From CAIKZZ01 sp037443765 (GTDB lineage Bacteria; Pseudomonadota; Gammaproteobacteria; Steroidobacterales; Steroidobacteraceae): DNA of 15,759 nt. The translations under genes and the position numbers were made by a program. The notes under the pieces were generated by a model. That model was not told the DNA's origin. It did not search any database and saw only the letters and a program-made list of their open reading frames with translations. Shown piece by piece: positions 6,334 to 12,372 of the stretch. The stretch spans positions 1 to 15,759 of the forward strand of contig JBBINS010000058.1 in NCBI GenBank assembly GCA_037443765.1, read 5' to 3'. The number at the start of each line of letters is the position of its first letter. Position 1 is the stretch's first letter.

Positions 6334-7287
6334 ATGGCCATCTACAACAGCATTCTCGAGACGATCGGCCGGACCCCGATCGTCCGCATCAACCGACTCG
6401 CCCCGAAGCACGTGACCATGTACGCCAAGGTCGAGTACTTCAACCCGGGCGGCTCGGTGAAGGACCGGCTCGCGATCGGCATCATCGAGGACGCCGAGCG
6501 GCGCGGGCTGCTCAAGCCCGGCCAGACGATCGTCGAGGCGACCTCCGGCAACACCGGCATCGCGCTCGCGCTGGTCGCCGCCGCCAAGGGCTACCCGTTC
6601 GTCGCGGTGATGGTCGAGACCTTCTCGATCGAGCGCCGCAAGATCATGCGCGCCTTCGGCGCCAAGGTGATCCTGACGCCGGCCGCCGAGCGCGGCACCG
6701 GCATGGTCAGGAAGGCCAAGGAGCTCGCCGACAAGAACGGCTGGTTCCTGGCGCGCCAGTTCGAGAACGAGGCGAACCCCGCCTACCACCGCCAGACCAC
6801 GGGTCCCGAGATCCTGCTCGACTTCGCCGGCAAGCGGCTCGACTACTTCGTCTCGGGCTGGGGGACCGGCGGCACGATGACCGGCGCCGGCCAGGTGCTG
6901 AAGCGCGCCCGGCCGGACATCAAGATCGTCACGACGGAGCCTGCGAGCGCGCGCCTGCTGGCCGGTGCCGAGTTCAAGCCGCACAAGATCCAGGGCTGGA
7001 CGCCGGACTTCGTGCCGGCCGTGCTCGACCGGACCGTGTTCGACGACAACGTCCCGGTCACCGACGAGGAATCGATCGCGACGGCGCGGCTGCTGGCGCA
7101 GAAGGAAGGGCTGTTCGTCGGCATCTCCTCGGGCGGCAACTTCGCGGCGGCGCTCAAGGTCGCCGAGAAGGCGCCGGACGGCAGCGTCATCCTCACGGTG
7201 ATGACCGACACCGGCGAGCGTTACCTCTCGACGGTACTGTTCGAGGGCGTGCCCGAGGGCTCGGACCCCGAGCCGACGTTGCCCTAG
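6334..7287 (+). CDS. cysK: Cysteine synthase (PLP-dependent O-acylserine sulfhydrylase, CysK type)
   Basis: A 317-residue fold-type II PLP enzyme that replaces the acyloxy group of an O-acylserine with sulfide to form L-cysteine in the cytoplasm. Motifs: TIGRTPIVRIN at the N-terminus, the PLP lysine in FNPGGSVKDR (K43), the substrate loop EATSGNTGIAL (69-79), the phosphate-binding loop GTGGT (177-181) and GISSGGN (263-269). Length matches CysK. Where enterobacterial CysK has roughly IQGIGAGF, this protein has IQGWTPDF (219-226), a loop near the active site. It is divergent from the MetX-family acyltransferase, so its substrate may be O-succinylserine rather than O-acetylserine (inference). 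The ATG at 6334 is the only sensible start, although no Shine-Dalgarno site precedes it. CysM and cystathionine beta-synthase-like members are close relatives; the short length without a CBS domain argues against the latter. Confidence 0.93.
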   Translation: MAIYNSILETIGRTPIVRINRLAPKHVTMYAKVEYFNPGGSVKDRLAIGIIEDAERRGLLKPGQTIVEATSGNTGIALALVAAAKGYPFVAVMVETFSIERRKIMRAFGAKVILTPAAERGTGMVRKAKELADKNGWFLARQFENEANPAYHRQTTGPEILLDFAGKRLDYFVSGWGTGGTMTGAGQVLKRARPDIKIVTTEPASARLLAGAEFKPHKIQGWTPDFVPAVLDRTVFDDNVPVTDEESIATARLLAQKEGLFVGISSGGNFAAALKVAEKAPDGSVILTVMTDTGERYLSTVLFEGVPEGSDPEPTLP

Positions 7288-7320
7288 ACCGGTGCCGCGC
7301 ACCGACGACGCGCCGAACGC

Positions 7321-7352
7321 CGCCGGGGACGCGCCGCGCCCGTCCCCCGGCG
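7321..7352. terminator. GC-rich hairpin between convergent genes
   Basis: CGCCGGGGACG (7321-7331) pairs with CGTCCCCCGGCG (7341-7352) apart from one bulged C, with a 9-nt loop. It sits in the 74-bp gap between the 3' ends of cysK and the minus-strand nucleotidyltransferase gene, the right place for a bidirectional terminator. There is no T-run on either side, so it is not a textbook intrinsic terminator. Confidence 0.45.
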
Positions 7353-7361
7353 CGGCCCCCG

Positions 7362-7922
7362 TCAGGGCGCTGCGAGCAGCGCCGCGAGGGATGCGGCGGT
7401 CGTGCGTCCGTAACGTGCCGCCAGGCGACGCAGCAGCGCCAGATCGAGGGCGTCCGGCGCGCCGGCGAGGGCGTGACGGGCATCGGCGAGATCCTGCGGT
7501 CCGCCCGCGAACAGCTTCATCGCGATGAAGTCTTCCCGGCCGATGAATTGCAGCCGCTCGCCCTGGAACGGAACCGCGATTGCGCGCGTGAACGCGTCGG
7601 CCTCGAGTCCACGCGGGCCCGCGAGCAGATCCACGCGATTACCGTGCGGATCCGAGAGCGCCAGCATGGGCGCAATCGGATCCTCCGCGTCGCCCCGCCT
7701 CAGTTCGGTGCGAAATCCGGCCGCGGCGAACAGTTTCTCGAGCCGGCCGAGCTCCGACGCCGGCACCGACAGCACGACGTCCGCATCGATGCTCGCTCGC
7801 ACGAGCCCGTGGACGGACGCTGCCATGGCACCAATGACCGCGTAGCCGATCTGCTCGGTCGCCAGTCGCTCGACGACGTCGAGTAGCAGCAACGCGGACT
7901 CGCCGGCGCGGTGCGTTCTCAC
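7362..7922 (-). CDS. Nucleotidyltransferase-like protein (AbiEii/DUF6036-like), possible toxin-antitoxin component
   Basis: A 186-residue protein with a minimal nucleotidyltransferase fold as far as can be read. YAVIGAMAASVHGLVRASID (27-46) followed by ADVVL resembles the G-G-x-A...HG..R.T.D.D signature of AbiEii-type and DUF6036 proteins, with D46 and D48 as the metal-binding pair and D98 (GNRVDLL) as a likely third acidic residue. The C-terminal part REDFIAMKLFAGGPQDLADA (129-148) matches the conserved E-D-L-I-x-x-K-x.A....D..D region of those families. The start is GTG at 7920-7922, strongly supported by GGAGG 7 nt upstream, and it overlaps the stop of a 55-residue ORF by 4 nt (GTGA). Several codons end in A or T (GAT, GGT, AAT), more than in the neighbouring housekeeping genes. 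The substrate (tRNA, protein or nucleotide) is unknown. Confidence 0.75.
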   Translation of the reverse strand: MRTHRAGESALLLLDVVERLATEQIGYAVIGAMAASVHGLVRASIDADVVLSVPASELGRLEKLFAAAGFRTELRRGDAEDPIAPMLALSDPHGNRVDLLAGPRGLEADAFTRAIAVPFQGERLQFIGREDFIAMKLFAGGPQDLADARHALAGAPDALDLALLRRLAARYGRTTAASLAALLAAP

Positions 7923-8086
7923 CCGCCCGCCTCCTTCGGCGGCGACCGCAGGCGCTGACCGGCCTCGCGCAGCTCGAGCATCAGGCGGCTGTGCGTCAGG
8001 AATGCATTCAGGCGCTGCTCGGGCGTCAGGCGCTGGTTGGCGGCGACCAGCGCGCGTCGGGCGTCCGTGGCGAGCTTCGATGGCAT
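7919..8086 (-). CDS. Small protein of unknown function coupled to the nucleotidyltransferase-like gene
   Basis: A 55-residue basic, helical protein that I cannot assign to a named family. The N-terminus is Lys/Arg/Ala-rich (MPSKLATDARRALVAANQ), followed by LTPEQRLNAFLTHSRLMLEL (20-39), then a Pro/Lys/Gly tail. Short ORFs with a T-P-E-x-R-L-x-A-F pattern just upstream of nucleotidyltransferase genes are a recurring arrangement, as far as I recall, and could be the partner or antitoxin. Its stop overlaps the next start by 4 nt. The frame stays open upstream to 8251, but I chose the ATG at 8084-8086 because a promoter-like pair lies directly before it and no ribosome-binding site supports a longer form. 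There is no Shine-Dalgarno before this ATG; a leaderless mRNA would explain that. Confidence 0.7.
   Translation of the reverse strand: MPSKLATDARRALVAANQRLTPEQRLNAFLTHSRLMLELREAGQRLRSPPKEAGG
7930..7934 (-). promoter_or_regulatory. Strong Shine-Dalgarno site deciding a GTG start
   Basis: The minus strand reads GAAGGAGG just before the GTG at 7922, with a 7-nt spacer after GGAGG. This is the best ribosome-binding site in the window. It lies inside the last codons of the upstream small ORF, so translation of that ORF would pass through it. It fixes the GTG start of the nucleotidyltransferase-like gene. Confidence 0.75.
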
Positions 8087-8093
8087 GGGATCG

Positions 8094-8122
8094 ATTCTAC
8101 CCGGCCCGCGTCGGGGTGTCCG
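8094..8122 (-). promoter_or_regulatory. Candidate sigma-70 promoter for the small ORF/nucleotidyltransferase pair
   Basis: On the minus strand CGGACA (8117-8122, 4 of 6 to TTGACA) and TAGAAT (8094-8099, 5 of 6 to TATAAT) are separated by exactly 17 bp. The predicted transcription start, about 7 nt past the -10, falls at 8086-8087, the first base of the ATG. This is the best-spaced promoter candidate I found and predicts a leaderless transcript. Confidence 0.5.
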
Positions 8123-8249
8123 GAGCGCCGGCCGGGGCGGCGTGGATCTCGCCGACTTGCCAGCGACGCGACGTCCCGGCCAAATACCGCCCTGCCCGAA
8201 CGGCGCCAGCACGCCCCGGGCTTGGGTCCAGGTCGCCGGGCGAGGGTGC

Positions 8250-8618
8250 ATGAAGGTTTGCTACGACTGTTCCAAGTGTCCGGGCTACTGCTGCTCGTAC
8301 GACCGGATCCCGATCAGCGACTTCGACATCGCGCGGCTCGCCAAGCACTTCGGCGTCCCGGTCGCGACCGCCCGCGAGCGCTACACCTACGCGCACACGC
8401 ACGACGGCGTCCGCGAGCAGCTGCTGCGGCACCACCGCGACCACGTGTTCAAGTCGGTGTGCCGCTTCTTCGATCGCAAGGAACGGCGCTGCACCGTGTA
8501 CGCGGCGCGGCCGAACGTCTGCCGCCGCTACCCGTCCGGCGCGCGCTGCGGGTACTACGACTTCCTGAGCTTCGAGCGCGGGCAGCAGGGCGACGACGAG
8601 TTCATCCCGTTCGCCTGA
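8250..8618 (+). CDS. YkgJ-family cysteine-cluster protein
   Basis: A 122-residue protein of the YkgJ/UPF0153 family of putative zinc- or iron-binding proteins, whose biochemical role is unknown. Nine cysteines are present: C4, C7, C10, C14 and C15 at the N-terminus (CYDCSKCPGYCCSYDRIPI), then C71 (KSVCRFFD), C81 (RRCTVY), C91 (RPNVCRRYP) and C100. The CRFFD...RRCTVYAARPNVCRRYP pattern (71-95) is the family hallmark. The middle (22-66) is helical and charged. The start ATG at 8250 puts the first cysteine at residue 4 as usual; the longer open frame upstream is Arg/Pro-rich and unlike the family. GAGG at 8242-8245 is a slightly close ribosome-binding site. It is divergent from the small ORF and convergent with the SPFH gene, 15 bp away. 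Confidence 0.88.
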   Translation: MKVCYDCSKCPGYCCSYDRIPISDFDIARLAKHFGVPVATARERYTYAHTHDGVREQLLRHHRDHVFKSVCRFFDRKERRCTVYAARPNVCRRYPSGARCGYYDFLSFERGQQGDDEFIPFA

Positions 8619-8633
8619 GGCGCCCGCCGCGGC

Positions 8634-9515
8634 TCACGCGTGCGGGCGGCTGTCGCTCAGCTGGATCACCGGCTGCGCCGGGCTCTCCGACAGCAGCACC
8701 GTCATCATGTTGATGACGAGCGTCGCGCGCTCGGCGGGTGCGAGCGCCCCGATGTGGTCGGACTCCATGCGCGCGAGCGCCCCCGAGATCATGCCGAGCG
8801 CGCCGTCGACCATGCGCTCGCGCGCGTGCACGATCGCCTCGGCCTGCTGCCGGCGCAGCATCACGTGTGCGATCTCGGCGGCGTAGGCGAGGTGCGTGAT
8901 GCGCGCGTCGTCGACCTCGACGCCTGCCACCGCGAGGTGCTGGCGCAGCGTCGCGGTCAGCAGCTTCGAGATGTCCGCGAAGTGGCTCCGCAGGCTCACC
9001 TCGCCGGGCGCCTGCGACTCGTACGGGTGGCTGCCGGCGACCTCGCGGAGCGCCATCTCGCTCTGGATCTGCGTGTAGCTCTCGAAGCTGTCGACGTCGA
9101 ACACCGCCTGGCCGGTGTCGTGCACGTGCCAGGTGATGACGGCCGCGATCTCGATCGGGTTGCCGCGCTGGTCGTTGACCTTGAGCGTCGGCGTCGCGAA
9201 GTTGCGCACGCGCAGCGATACCTTGCGGCGTGTGTAGAACGGGTTCACGAAGAAGAAGCCGTCCCTGCGCACGGTGCCCGCGTACTCGCCGAAGAAGACG
9301 AGCACCGCGGCCTGGTTGGGCTCGAGCGTGAACAGGCCCTTGAGGAGCAGCACCGCGAGCGCGATCAGCAGCACCGCCGGCGGCTCGCCGCGGACGGTGA
9401 GCAGCAAGCCGCCGCCGCCGAGCACCAGCGCGATCAGCAGTCCGGCCCAGCCGCTCGTCGGGTGCTCGCGGCTGCGCTCCCCGGTCGGCTCGTGGTTCCG
9501 TTTCGGGTCGATCAT
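8634..9515 (-). CDS. SPFH/band-7 domain membrane protein
   Basis: A 293-residue member of the stomatin/prohibitin/flotillin/HflKC superfamily, membrane-anchored scaffolds often linked to lipid microdomains or protease control. Two hydrophobic segments (about 22-41 and 47-62) are followed by LEPNQAAVLVFFGEYAGTV (64-82), the typical SPFH entry with N-Q-A-A-V-L-V-F-F-G. The core continues with FFFVNPFYTRRKVSLRVRN (87-105) and ends with the helical ITHLAYAAEIAHVMLRRQQ (206-224). The ATG at 9513-9515 has GGAGG at 9522-9526, 6 nt upstream, which rejects a longer open frame starting at 9734. It lies 25 bp downstream of the DUF971 gene and is probably co-transcribed with it. No NfeD-like partner or protease gene adjoins, so its role is not indicated by context. 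Confidence 0.9.
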   Translation of the reverse strand: MIDPKRNHEPTGERSREHPTSGWAGLLIALVLGGGGLLLTVRGEPPAVLLIALAVLLLKGLFTLEPNQAAVLVFFGEYAGTVRRDGFFFVNPFYTRRKVSLRVRNFATPTLKVNDQRGNPIEIAAVITWHVHDTGQAVFDVDSFESYTQIQSEMALREVAGSHPYESQAPGEVSLRSHFADISKLLTATLRQHLAVAGVEVDDARITHLAYAAEIAHVMLRRQQAEAIVHARERMVDGALGMISGALARMESDHIGALAPAERATLVINMMTVLLSESPAQPVIQLSDSRPHA

Positions 9516-9540
9516 CGTCGTCCTCCGTGCGACCCGCCGC

Positions 9541-9936
9541 TCAGGTGGGCGGCGCGGGCTTCCTGACGTAGCCGATGCCGTCGAGACGCTCGAGGTAGCG
9601 CGCCCACTTCTCGTCGAAGGTCGCGCCGAGCTCGCGCAGGTACTGCCAGGTGTAGAGGCCGGTGTCGTGGCCGTCGTCGAAGACGAGCCGCACCGCGTAC
9701 TGCCCGACGGGTTCGACCTGCAGCACCGCCACATTCTCCTTGGCGATCTGCAGCACGTCCTGGCCGGGGCCGTGCCCCTGGACCTCCGCGGAGGGCGAGT
9801 GCGTTCGGAGGTACTCGAAGGACAGGGCGTAGCGGGCGCCGTCCGCGAAGGCCACCTCGACGACGCGCGAACGGCGCCGCAGGCGGATCTCGGTAGGCGG
9901 GCTGTCGCCAGATGGCGTCAGTTGCGACGGTGGCAT
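9541..9936 (-). CDS. DUF971 domain protein (gamma-butyrobetaine hydroxylase-like N-terminal domain)
   Basis: A 131-residue single-domain protein of the DUF971 family, small proteins resembling the N-terminal zinc-binding part of gamma-butyrobetaine dioxygenase; some relatives are implicated in iron-sulfur protein maturation. Signatures are PTEIRLRRRSRVVEVAFADG (14-33), EYLRTHSPSAEVQGHG (41-56) and VFDDGHDTGLYTWQYLRELG (85-104). I use the ATG at 9934-9936; an in-frame TTG at 9963 would add nine residues. Neither has a good Shine-Dalgarno site. In many beta- and gammaproteobacteria this gene sits directly between hslU and ubiE; here it is followed by the SPFH gene, and ubiE is about 5.5 kb away. 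Confidence 0.9.
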   Translation of the reverse strand: MPPSQLTPSGDSPPTEIRLRRRSRVVEVAFADGARYALSFEYLRTHSPSAEVQGHGPGQDVLQIAKENVAVLQVEPVGQYAVRLVFDDGHDTGLYTWQYLRELGATFDEKWARYLERLDGIGYVRKPAPPT

Positions 9937-10031
9937 GGAGAATTGCGGTGTGGCGCGCGACAAGTGGGGTGCGGGATCGGCAAAATAGTACCACTCGCGG
10001 CCGCGAAGGCCTTAAGTTCGAGGCGATGCCC
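9937..10031. promoter_or_regulatory. Divergent promoter region between DUF971 and the outer-membrane protein gene
   Basis: This 95-bp gap separates two divergent start codons. Its only AT-rich patch is AAAATAGTA (9982-9990). On the minus strand it contains TACTAT (9985-9990) and on the plus strand AATAGT (9984-9989), each 4 of 6 to a -10. Neither has a clear -35. Promoters for both genes must be here or further inside the genes. Confidence 0.35.
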
Positions 10032-11018
10032 ATGACGACCCGCACGACGGCTTCCGCGCTCCTCGCGGCGCTCCTGCTGCTCGCGCAGGTGCCGGCGGCC
10101 CTCGCCGCCGACGATCCGGACGAGGACGAGACCGAGGAGAAGGTCGACGCGCCCTGGTCGCTCGCGCTGTCGACGCAGGTCGACCAGCAGAGCACGCGCG
10201 GCTTCAGCGGCACGCTCGGCCGCGACCTCACCACGGTGACGACCGTGCACGCCACGGCGGACTCGACCTCCTACGACTCGAACAACCAGGCGGGATTCAC
10301 CTCGAACGGCATCGAGCTCGGCGCGACGCACGACTGGGATCGCTTCAGCCTCGAGGAGTCGGTCGCGCGCTGGCAGGACACCGACCTCGTCACCGCGAAG
10401 GAGCTCAGGCTCGGCGGCGACGTCCACTTCGATCCGTGGTCGGTGGGACTTCGCACCGGCTACCGCCGGTCGAACTTCGACCCGTTCCACAGCACGGTGT
10501 CGGTGACGCTCAAGGACGGCACGACGACCGACGCGAACACCAGCTCGACCTGCAAGCTCGACAATACGGCGCTCGGGCTCGACGGCCGCTTCGAGGGCGA
10601 CGTCTGGGGCGTCTACGCGACCGCGATGGACTACCAGTACCAGGACGCGAAGTGCGGCGTAACGGCCAAGGGCAAGACCGTGCTGTCGAAGGCCGACCGC
10701 TTGCAGCTGCGCGACCTGAGCTCGGGCGTGCTCGACCGCCTCGCGGTGGTCGCGACGCGCCGCATCGGCCGGCAGGAGACGCTGCTCGACTCGAGCCTCG
10801 ACGCGGGCGTCAGCTGGAAGCACAGCGACCTCGTCGTGAGCCTCGACTTCTCGCGCCAGAAGGACTTCTTCATCGGGGCGACCTCGAACACCCTGTCGGT
10901 GACCGGCACCGCCGACCTCGGCGACCACACCGGCGTCGACTGCACGCTCGGCGACACCCGCGGCGCCGGCGTCACGAGCGGCGGCTTCGTCGGCTTCGCG
11001 CTGCGGGCGAAGTTCTAG
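10032..11018 (+). CDS. Putative outer-membrane beta-barrel protein, family not recognised
   Basis: A 328-residue exported protein. Residues 1-25 are a signal peptide (MTTRTTASAL, then a Leu/Ala core ending PAALA), followed by a strongly acidic mature N-terminus (DDPDEDETEEK). The rest is rich in Ser, Thr, Asp and Gly with alternating hydrophobic residues typical of amphipathic beta strands (WSLALSTQVD, WSVGLRTGYRR, LVVSLDFSRQ), and it ends GFVGFALRAKF with a terminal Phe, the usual signal for BAM-mediated outer-membrane insertion. Three cysteines remain (174, 208, 304); C174 and C208 flank a predicted turn. ATGs at 10026 and 10032 are both possible; I prefer 10032, since GAGG at 10020-10023 is then 8 nt away instead of 2. 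It stands alone on the plus strand between hslU and DUF971. Function is unknown; a porin-like or structural barrel is the best guess. Confidence 0.75.
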   Translation: MTTRTTASALLAALLLLAQVPAALAADDPDEDETEEKVDAPWSLALSTQVDQQSTRGFSGTLGRDLTTVTTVHATADSTSYDSNNQAGFTSNGIELGATHDWDRFSLEESVARWQDTDLVTAKELRLGGDVHFDPWSVGLRTGYRRSNFDPFHSTVSVTLKDGTTTDANTSSTCKLDNTALGLDGRFEGDVWGVYATAMDYQYQDAKCGVTAKGKTVLSKADRLQLRDLSSGVLDRLAVVATRRIGRQETLLDSSLDAGVSWKHSDLVVSLDFSRQKDFFIGATSNTLSVTGTADLGDHTGVDCTLGDTRGAGVTSGGFVGFALRAKF

Positions 11019-11024
11019 CCGCGC

Positions 11025-12365
11025 CTACAGGATGTAGCGGGACAGGTCCTCGTCGCGGGCCAGCACGCCGAGCGTCCGCTCGACGTAGGCCGCGTCGATG
11101 TGCACCGTGCTGCCGCCACGGTCCGCCGCATCGAAGGACACGCCGTCCAGCAGCCGCTCCATGACGGTGTGCAGGCGCCGCGCGCCGATGTTCTCGGTCT
11201 TCTCGTTGACCTCGAAGGCGACCTCCGCGAGCCGCCGCACCCCGTCGGCCGCGAACGCCACCTCGACGCCCTCGGTCGCCAGCAGCGCCTGGTATTGCCG
11301 GCACAGCGACGCATCGGGTTCGGTCAGGATCCGGACGAAGTCGCCGACCTTCAGCGAGTCGAGCTCGACGCGGATCGGGAAGCGCCCCTGCAGCTCCGGG
11401 ATCAGGTCGGAGGGCTTGGACATGTGGAACGCACCGCTCGCGATGAACAGGATGTGGTCCGTCTTGACCATGCCGTACTTGGTGCTGACGGTCGAGCCCT
11501 CGACGAGCGGCAGCAGGTCGCGCTGCACGCCCTCGCGCGACACGTCGGCGCCGCTGACCTCGCCGCGGCGTGCGATCTTGTCGATCTCGTCGATGAACAC
11601 GATGCCGTTCTGCTCGGCGTTCTCGACCGCGCGGAGCTTCAGGTCCTCCTCGTTGACCATCTTCGCGGCTTCCTCCTCGGTGAGCAGGCGCAGGGCCTCG
11701 CGCACCTTGAGCTTGCGGGTGCGGGTGCGGCCGCCGCCGATGTTCTGGAACATCGTCTGCAGCTGCTGCGACATCTCCTCGAGCCCGGGCGGCGCCATGA
11801 TCTCGACGCCGGCCGCCGCGCCGCGCAGCTCGATCTCGACCTCGCGCTCGTCGAGCGCGCCCTCGCGCAGCATCTTGCGGAACTTCTGCCGCGACTCCTG
11901 CTCGCGCGCGGTCTCCTCGCCGCCACCCTTCTCGAAGCCGATCGAGCGCGGGCGCGGCAGCAGCACGTCGAGCAGCCGGTCCTCGGCGGCGTCGGCGGCG
12001 CGGTGCCGGACCTTGGCGATCTCTTCCTCGCGCGTCACCTTGACCGCGATGTCCACGAGGTCCTTGACGATCGAGTCGACCTCGCGGCCGACGTAGCCGA
12101 CCTCGGTGAACTTGGTCGCCTCGACCTTGATGAACGGGGCGCGCGCGAGCTTGGCGAGGCGCCGCGCGATCTCGGTCTTGCCGACGCCGGTCGGCCCGAT
12201 CATCAGGATGTTCTTGGGCGTGATCTCGGCGCGCAGCTGAGGCTCCACCTGCATGCGCCGCCAGCGGTTGCGGAGCGCGATCGCGACCGCGCGCTTGGCA
12301 GCCGACTGGCCGACGATGTGCTTGTCCAGCTCCTGGACGATCTCGCGGGGGGTCATCTGCGACAT
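11025..12365 (-). CDS. hslU: HslU, ATPase subunit of the HslUV (ClpYQ) protease
   Basis: A 446-residue AAA+ unfoldase that forms a hexamer, recognises substrates and threads them into HslV. Motifs in order: N-terminal MTPREIVQELDKHIVGQ (4-20), Walker A GPTGVGKT (57-64), the pore loop GYVG (90-93), the helical I-domain (about 110-245), Walker B IVFIDEIDKIA (255-265), the GRFPIRVEL region with the sensor residues after it, and the C-terminal DLSRYIL whose end docks into HslV to activate it. Length is typical. The ATG at 12363-12365 has AGGA a few bases upstream overlapping the hslV stop; the gap between the two genes is 7 bp, so they are one operon with hslV first. A second in-frame ATG lies 3 codons in. 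Confidence 0.98.
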   Translation of the reverse strand: MSQMTPREIVQELDKHIVGQSAAKRAVAIALRNRWRRMQVEPQLRAEITPKNILMIGPTGVGKTEIARRLAKLARAPFIKVEATKFTEVGYVGREVDSIVKDLVDIAVKVTREEEIAKVRHRAADAAEDRLLDVLLPRPRSIGFEKGGGEETAREQESRQKFRKMLREGALDEREVEIELRGAAAGVEIMAPPGLEEMSQQLQTMFQNIGGGRTRTRKLKVREALRLLTEEEAAKMVNEEDLKLRAVENAEQNGIVFIDEIDKIARRGEVSGADVSREGVQRDLLPLVEGSTVSTKYGMVKTDHILFIASGAFHMSKPSDLIPELQGRFPIRVELDSLKVGDFVRILTEPDASLCRQYQALLATEGVEVAFAADGVRRLAEVAFEVNEKTENIGARRLHTVMERLLDGVSFDAADRGGSTVHIDAAYVERTLGVLARDEDLSRYIL

Positions 12366-12372
12366 GCGTTTC

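Noticed and set aside
7919..8086. HEPN-like R-x6-H pattern (R25 to H32) in the small ORF, which would make the pair a HEPN/MNT toxin-antitoxin
   Set aside because: HEPN domains are about twice this length with several helices, and a lone R-x6-H match in 55 residues is likely chance. The nucleotidyltransferase also looks more like AbiEii/DUF6036 than MNT antitoxins.
8157..8188. Plus-strand TTGCCA followed by AAATACC as a ykgJ promoter
   Set aside because: The -35 is good, but no hexamer at 16-19 bp spacing matches -10 better than 3 of 6.
8634..9734. Longer 366-residue version of the SPFH protein
   Set aside because: The extra N-terminal residues are the out-of-frame DUF971 coding region; a good GGAGG supports the start at 9515.
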